From: Rostratula benghalensis
Lineage: Eukaryota; Chordata; Aves; Charadriiformes; Rostratulidae
Direction: 5' to 3'
DNA: 64,000 nucleotides
NCBI GenBank assembly: GCA_013399305.1
Contig: VXAI01000015.1
Location: 8,162,813-8,226,812 of the forward strand
Shown here: one piece after another, positions 61,963 to 64,000 of the stretch
How positions within the stretch are numbered: the stretch's first letter is position 1
How the letters are laid out: the number at the start of each line of letters is the position of its first letter
The notes under the pieces: model-generated
Databases searched by the model: none
What the model was told of the DNA's origin: nothing
The model's input: only the letters and a program-made list of their open reading frames with translations
Translations under genes and position numbers: made by a program

Positions 61963-63992
61963 CAACACAGCACTCCTACACAATACAATGTCTAACAGAG
62001 CTGGGTATAACAAGGTGAGAGGCAAAACATTTTGACTGCTCTCCAACCGTATCAGTTAAATCCAGTCCAATTCCACTGTCTGCAAGAGAGTTACAGCTCG
62101 TTTACATCTGGGTAGATCAGGTGGCCGCTAGGTCTCATTTATGACTCTGTCTAAACCCAACAAAACTCCTTCTGAAAAATCCTTGGAAAAGCACAAGTCC
62201 TGTCTCCGTGTTTCTCAACGCTCGGTCCAAACACTGGGTCCCTGCAGCCTCGGGAGCCCAAACCACACGACACAGATCCAGGGCAAAACAGTCAGCAAAA
62301 GGAAGGGATGAATCACATCTTCAGCAAGGGCCAAGCAAAGTGAACCCCCGTGGCCCCTGCAGGAGAAGGAGAACCTGGGAGCCTTGTGGCATTGTCCCTC
62401 TCCTGCCTCCCCCCTGTTGGGACTGGCTAATCAGGGGAGTCACAGGGACCTGCCAGGTGACAAATAGGATTGTTTACCTGGTGGCAGCAGAGACAGAGTG
62501 AAGCCAAGGGCTGCGGGCATCAAAGGAAAGAAGTGGGGAGGAGAGGGATGCACAGGGAGAACGTGCAGGGAAACACCAGGCCAGTCTTTAGGGGGTCACA
62601 AAAGAGATGGGTTAGGAGGAAAAATGGAATGCACTGGGAAGAAGAAAAAGAAATTGGAGGGTGCAGCTGTGTTTGGATAGTGTGTGGGAGCTGTGGTGAG
62701 GGAAGACAGAAGACCAAGGCCACACAGAAGCAGGAGATGGGGTTTCTGGGGTATAAGAGTAAACAAGAGAGCGTGCAAGAGAGCTGGGACACAGGGGGTG
62801 CCTGTCCTGACAGGGCAGGGATGCACAGAGCAGAGCATTAAGCGATTTGTCCCCAATCTGGGAGCTGCAGAGCTGGAAGGGGAGGGCAGCAGCACGGTGC
62901 TGCAGCAAGGAGTGGCAGCGGAGGACAACATGGCACGGGGACATCACACAGGTACCAAGTGGGACAGGAGCAGCTCCGGCAGCTGGGAACTGACCACAGT
63001 GCCTCAGGAAAGGGCTGGCGTGAGCAATCCATGGGGCAGAAGCTGCACCAGGCGTAGGGAAAGGCAGCACAGGCTGCAGAGGGGGAAGGCAGGGGGTAAA
63101 GCAGAGCAAACCTGGGGCAGGAGGTGGTGGTGGTGGCTCCAGGATGACAGGGAGGGAGCAGTGATGGGCCAGCAAGCACAGCAGTTCCATGGAGACAGGC
63201 CCAGAACGCTGCCCAGGGATTTACCCGGTGGAGAAGAGCGAAGTGGGCTGCCTGCCCCGGGGGTTTACTAGCCCAAGGTAACGCTGGGCAAGGGCTGAGG
63301 TGGGGGGACAGCAACGGAGGAAACAGGACTGCATGGGGGGCGAGGAGGTGATGGCCGTCATGCAGTGGGGCAGAGCAGGGAGAGAGCTGGATGGTCTCCC
63401 CACGTCTAAAATACCTCACCGGGCCTGACTCAGCCTGGCAGCATCATGGGGCTGGCAGGGCTGGGCAACACCGGGGGACTGTGATGGGCTGGGGCCAGGA
63501 CGGCTGTGAGGGAACGAAGGCAGGGGGCAAGTGGCTGTGGAGGTGCAAGGAGGCTGTGGGGCCGGGGACGGTGAGGGGCTGTGGCCTGTGAGGGCATGAA
63601 GCCGGGAGCTGAGGGATATGGGGGGGAGGGAGAGAGGGGAGGGTGAAGGGCCTGGGGCCGTGAGGGGATGGGGCCAGGGGCCCTGAGGGGATGGGGCCCT
63701 GAGGGGACGGAGCCCTGAGGGGACGGAGCCCTGAGGGGACGGGGCCCTGAGGGGACGGGGCCCTGAGGGGACGGGGCCCTGAGGGGACGGGGCCCTGAGG
63801 CGCTGCGGGCCGCGGCAGCCACGGCCGATGCGCGGGGCCCAGCCGAGGCGCTGAGGGGCCGTGTCCCGCCCCGCTCCCCCCGCACCGCCGGGGCCTGCTC
63901 TGCCCCCGCGGCCCGGCCAGGCTCACCTCGCTGGTGCTGGCCGAGGAGGCGGCGCTGGGGGTCGGCGAGCGCTGCAGCGTGACCAGCGCCAT
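26531..63992 (-). CDS. SSH1: SSH1, protein phosphatase Slingshot homolog 1 (full 15-exon CDS span)
   Basis: The gene encodes the dual-specificity phosphatase that dephosphorylates and so activates cofilin/ADF, acting on F-actin in the cytoplasm, lamellipodia and cleavage furrow. Joining the 15 exons listed below gives 3,240 nt, or 1,079 residues plus stop; the human protein is close to 1,049. Approximate layout: short Ser-rich N-terminus (1-40), SSH N-terminal domain (40-245), DEK-C-like segment (250-305), DSP catalytic domain (308-450), long disordered tail (450-1079). The P-loop HCKMGVSRS places the nucleophile at Cys392 and the phosphate-binding Arg at 398; Asp361 in VYDEETTD is the likely general acid. 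The tail keeps RSSSSDS (Ser967) and RSNSLAK (Ser1008), matching the human 14-3-3 sites Ser937 and Ser978 at the same distance from the C-terminus. The tail rules out SSH2 and SSH3. All junctions are GT-AG with consistent phase, and nothing is broken. Confidence 0.97.
27809..28268 (-). other. SSH1 intron 14
   Basis: A short intron with a small CT-rich patch near 28068-28080; nothing else seen. Confidence 0.9.
28269..28884 (-). CDS. SSH1: SSH1 coding exon 14 (tail, first part)
   Basis: It begins [12 protein letters not shown], the conserved end of the catalytic module. It continues as a GC-rich, Glu/Pro-rich disordered tail with [17 protein letters not shown], and ends [14 protein letters not shown]. 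The acceptor is CCCCCCAG and the donor GAG|GTGCGT; the exon adds 616 nt. The Asn run comes from a short AAC repeat. Confidence 0.95.
28885..29688 (-). other. SSH1 intron 13
   Basis: Single-copy intronic sequence with a long T/C-rich tract at 29638-29670 next to the exon 13 donor; nothing else seen. Confidence 0.9.
29689..29889 (-). CDS. SSH1: SSH1 coding exon 13 (phosphatase catalytic P-loop)
   Basis: It contains the signature [20 protein letters not shown], so Cys392 is the nucleophile and the HCx5R loop is intact, followed by helices ending YEGILDA. The acceptor is TCCTCCTGCAG and the donor CCAG|GTAAGG. A CR1 fragment begins about 40 nt upstream of the acceptor on the transcript. Confidence 0.98.
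29890..30852 (-). other. SSH1 intron 12
   Basis: Contains the antisense CR1 at 29927-30194 and an A-rich tract at 30605-30640; otherwise featureless. Confidence 0.9.
29927..30194 (+). mobile_element. CR1 LINE 3' fragment in SSH1 intron 12
   Basis: It shows the CR1 3' consensus (ggttgcccggagaagctgtg, ccctggaggggttcaaggcc, aaggtcccttcccaccc) and ends ATTCTATGATTCTATGG. It is antisense to SSH1 and close to the exon 13 acceptor. Confidence 0.92.
30853..30999 (-). CDS. SSH1: SSH1 coding exon 12 (phosphatase general-acid region)
   Basis: It encodes [20 protein letters not shown], then the segment with [13 protein letters not shown] and [12 protein letters not shown]. Asp361 in VYDEE is the probable catalytic general acid of the DSP fold. 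The acceptor is TTTCCACAG and the donor GCCAA|GTGAGT. Confidence 0.97.
31000..32058 (-). other. SSH1 intron 11
   Basis: Two long T-rich runs (31650-31695, 31822-31852); no gene or mobile element recognised. Confidence 0.9.
32059..32105 (-). CDS. SSH1: SSH1 coding exon 11 (47 nt)
   Basis: It encodes [15 protein letters not shown] plus a split Gly, the first conserved strand and helix of the slingshot phosphatase domain. The acceptor is CTCTTGCAG and the donor GG|GTGAGT. Confidence 0.95.
32106..33242 (-). other. SSH1 intron 10
   Basis: An A-rich tract at 32588-32612; no gene or mobile element recognised. Confidence 0.9.
33243..33371 (-). CDS. SSH1: SSH1 coding exon 10
   Basis: It encodes [20 protein letters not shown] through [15 protein letters not shown]. 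This completes the DEK-C-like segment and enters the phosphatase domain. The acceptor is GCTCTGCAG and the donor CTG|GTAAGC; 43 codons, phase 0 at both ends. Confidence 0.96.
33372..34692 (-). other. SSH1 intron 9
   Basis: Single-copy intronic sequence; nothing recognised. Confidence 0.9.
34693..34786 (-). CDS. SSH1: SSH1 coding exon 9
   Basis: It encodes [20 protein letters not shown] through DLENVTSKE, the start of the DEK-C-like helical segment before the catalytic domain. The acceptor is CCTTTGCAG and the donor GAG|GTAAAT, phase 0. Confidence 0.95.
35028..35222 (-). CDS. SSH1: SSH1 coding exon 8
   Basis: It encodes [18 protein letters not shown] through [12 protein letters not shown] and DSPALFVD. 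The acceptor is CGCTTGCAG. The donor is GACAA|GTCAGT, with C at +3, weaker than the other donors; it is the only junction that restores K-PTER with exon 9. Confidence 0.94.
35223..37036 (-). other. SSH1 intron 7
   Basis: Contains the CR1 at 36333-36789, an A-rich tract at 35310-35332 and a pyrimidine-rich block at 35686-35740; otherwise nothing. Confidence 0.9.
36333..36789 (+). mobile_element. CR1 LINE 3' fragment in SSH1 intron 7
   Basis: About 455 bp of CR1 3' sequence (gaggacaggctgagagagctt, tggaggggttcaaggccagg), ending in a decayed terminal motif ATTCCATGATTT. It is antisense to SSH1. Confidence 0.92.
37037..37102 (-). CDS. SSH1: SSH1 coding exon 7
   Basis: It encodes [20 protein letters not shown] then AM, with the Trp codon split across the junction. 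The acceptor is CTCCTTTAG and the donor TG|GTATGT. This is the C-terminal part of the PH-like fold of the SSH N-terminal domain. Confidence 0.95.
37103..37543 (-). other. SSH1 intron 6
   Basis: A short intron; nothing recognised. Confidence 0.9.
37544..37612 (-). CDS. SSH1: SSH1 coding exon 6
   Basis: It encodes [20 protein letters not shown] then DGD, near-identical to vertebrate SSH proteins. The acceptor is CTCTTCCAG and the donor GG|GTAAGA. The exon is 69 nt and was found by homology and phase. Confidence 0.95.
37613..39754 (-). other. SSH1 intron 5
   Basis: Single-copy sequence with a short A run at 38466-38479; no further exon or repeat recognised. Confidence 0.9.
39755..39876 (-). 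CDS. SSH1: SSH1 coding exon 5
   Basis: It encodes [19 protein letters not shown] through [10 protein letters not shown], the core of the SSH N-terminal domain. The acceptor is TTTTTCTAG and the donor AAAG|GTATGG. It ends with two bases of a split Ser codon. Confidence 0.96.
39877..40642 (-). other. SSH1 intron 4
   Basis: A T run at 39952-39969; nothing else recognised. Confidence 0.9.
40643..40707 (-). CDS. SSH1: SSH1 coding exon 4
   Basis: It encodes [20 protein letters not shown] and KL, part of the SSH N-terminal domain. The acceptor is CTCCCTGCAG and the donor CTG|GTAAGA. The 65 nt plus one carried base complete 22 codons and leave phase 0. Confidence 0.95.
42254..42708 (-). mobile_element. 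CR1 LINE 3' fragment in SSH1 intron 3
   Basis: Begins AATCATAGAATGG, the complement of the CR1 terminus. The minus-strand translation contains [19 protein letters not shown], the CR1 ORF2 C-terminus. It is in the same orientation as SSH1. Confidence 0.93.
42876..42900. other. Assembly gap (25 N)
   Basis: A short run of N in SSH1 intron 3, 88 bases outside exon 3 and about 170 bases from a CR1 fragment. Confidence 0.99.
42989..43092 (-). CDS. SSH1: SSH1 coding exon 3
   Basis: It encodes [18 protein letters not shown] and the following Gln/His-rich stretch ending HPHKHA. This is the start of the SSH N-terminal domain. The acceptor is TTTTCCAG and the donor GCAG|GTAGTG; the Gly codon is split across the next junction. 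Confidence 0.96.
43093..58909 (-). other. SSH1 intron 2 (about 15.8 kb)
   Basis: The longest intron. Apart from the CR1 at 47440-48045 and short A- or T-runs (45604, 45880, 56682) it is single-copy sequence. The scattered ORFs of 60-200 codons show no protein-like motif on either strand. A long first or second intron is the usual place for enhancers, but no specific element can be named. Confidence 0.85.
47440..48045 (-). mobile_element. CR1 LINE 3' fragment in SSH1 intron 2
   Basis: Begins AGAATCATAGAATCATTCAGG, the CR1 terminus in reverse. About 600 bp of ORF2 C-terminal and 3'UTR sequence follow ([15 protein letters not shown] in translation). It comes from a different CR1 subfamily than the 42 kb copy. 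Confidence 0.92.
58910..58950 (-). CDS. SSH1: SSH1 coding exon 2 (41-nt small exon)
   Basis: The reading is [13 protein letters not shown] plus a split Ser codon, closely matching the same position in human SSH1. The acceptor is CCCCTCAG and the donor GAG|GTAAG. At 41 nt it is too short for an ORF scan; it was found by looking for the missing acidic segment between exons 1 and 3. Confidence 0.93.
60297..60456 (-). repeat. Exon-like duplicated unit, copy A
   Basis: Diverged copy of the unit at 60937-61076. On the minus strand it holds TTGGTTCTTGCAG, a 57-nt segment (60344-60400), then GAGAG|GTGAGGAAC. Entered in SSH1 phase 0 the segment has an in-frame TAG. Confidence 0.7.
60937..61076 (-). 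repeat. Exon-like duplicated unit, copy B
   Basis: On the minus strand it holds TTTGTTCTTGCAG, a 40-nt segment (60986-61025), then GAGAG|GTGAGGAAC. It aligns to copy A over about 140 bp with a roughly 17-bp internal deletion, and also has an in-frame stop in SSH1 phase 0. Confidence 0.7.
61913..61961 (+). repeat. 49-base A homopolymer
   Basis: An uninterrupted A run; length may be inexact in the assembly. The hexamer gcaaca follows it (61962-61967) and also occurs at 61676-61681. Confidence 0.9.
63685..63796. repeat. 16-bp minisatellite, seven units
   Basis: Seven head-to-tail units of gaggggacggggccct with only T/C and A/G variants, preceded by an irregular copy. It lies 130 bp downstream of the SSH1 exon 1 donor on the transcript. 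Confidence 0.95.
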
Positions 63993-64000
63993 GGCGGTGG
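63800..64000 (-). promoter_or_regulatory. SSH1: CpG-rich 5' end of SSH1 (partial)
   Basis: High-CpG sequence surrounds exon 1 and continues to the window edge, so this is the downstream flank of the SSH1 CpG island promoter. The transcription start is outside the window. Confidence 0.6.
63927..63992 (-). CDS. SSH1: SSH1 coding exon 1 (residues 1-22)
   Basis: It begins [16 protein letters not shown], the shared N-terminus of SSH1 and SSH2. The ATG sits in a strong Kozak context (CCACCGCCATGG). The donor GAG|GTGAGC leaves phase 0. The exon lies in a CpG-rich block that runs off the window edge, so the promoter and most of the 5'UTR are outside. Confidence 0.95.

Larger units (their letters stand above)
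58951..63926 (-). other. SSH1 intron 1 (about 5 kb)
   Basis: Contains the duplicated exon-like unit at 60.3 and 60.95 kb, the 49-A tract at 61.9 kb, and a G-rich (plus strand) stretch leading into the 16-bp minisatellite next to exon 1. Confidence 0.9.

Noticed and set aside
62684..63271. 195-codon plus-strand ORF near the SSH1 5' end
   Set aside because: G-rich low-complexity translation opposite equally long minus-strand ORFs; no recognisable domain.
63685..63796. CRISPR-like array
   Set aside because: Units are directly contiguous with no spacers, in a vertebrate gene.
63444..63926. Continuation of the SSH1 exon 1 frame through the minisatellite
   Set aside because: The 16-bp repeat stays open by chance, giving a 16-residue periodic Pro/Gly peptide; the GAG|GTGAGC donor and exon 2 homology show that exon 1 stops at 63927.
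26531..63992. SSH2 or SSH3 as the identity of the phosphatase gene
   Set aside because: The N-terminus is shared with SSH2, but the [10 protein letters not shown] segment, the MQHQES block, RSNSLAK site and C-terminal WIGKS match SSH1.

Overview
This window is a vertebrate nuclear locus, almost certainly from a bird or close sauropsid relative. It contains five 3' fragments of CR1 LINEs (four with the ATTCTATG-type terminal motif or its complement), compact introns and two CpG-rich promoters. No bacterial, viral or organellar genes were seen.

Right 60% (about 22.6-64 kb, minus strand): the complete coding region of SSH1, the slingshot-1 cofilin phosphatase. It lies in 15 coding exons from an ATG at 63992 to a TGA at 26531. 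I derived every junction by hand. All introns are GT-AG, the phases join without a break, and the spliced CDS is 3,240 nt (1,079 codons plus stop). Exons 1-8 give the SSH N-terminal domain, exons 9-10 the DEK-C-like segment, exons 11-13 the dual-specificity phosphatase domain with catalytic Cys392, and exons 14-15 the disordered tail with two 14-3-3-type RSxS sites. A long 3'UTR probably runs leftward, across a 337-base assembly gap, to poly(A) signals at 24.1 and/or 22.65 kb.

Middle (about 15.8-18 kb, minus strand): an isolated long open reading frame ends in a strong splice donor (AAAG|GTGAGG at 15806/15805). It encodes at least 528 residues of a Ser/Glu-rich, probably disordered protein that I do not recognise. 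Synteny as I recall it from mammals puts CORO1C next to the SSH1 3' end on the same strand. I therefore suggest a large alternative 5' exon of CORO1C, or else a separate gene. This is the most interesting object in the window.

Left (1-9.5 kb): a CpG island at about 8.2-9.5 kb with paired CCAAT boxes and GC boxes looks like a housekeeping promoter, by position the main CORO1C promoter. The 8 kb left of it reads as AT-rich intron with one CR1 fragment and a 15-bp inverted repeat built on homeodomain-type TAATT cores.

Other structure includes a diverged duplication of an exon-like unit in SSH1 intron 1, a 16-bp minisatellite just downstream of SSH1 exon 1, a CR1 close to the acceptor of the catalytic exon, a 49-base A tract and several microsatellites. 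Two N gaps lie at 23654-23990 and 42876-42900. I found no convincing novel multi-gene system; the leads are unusual exons and repeats around two actin-regulatory genes.
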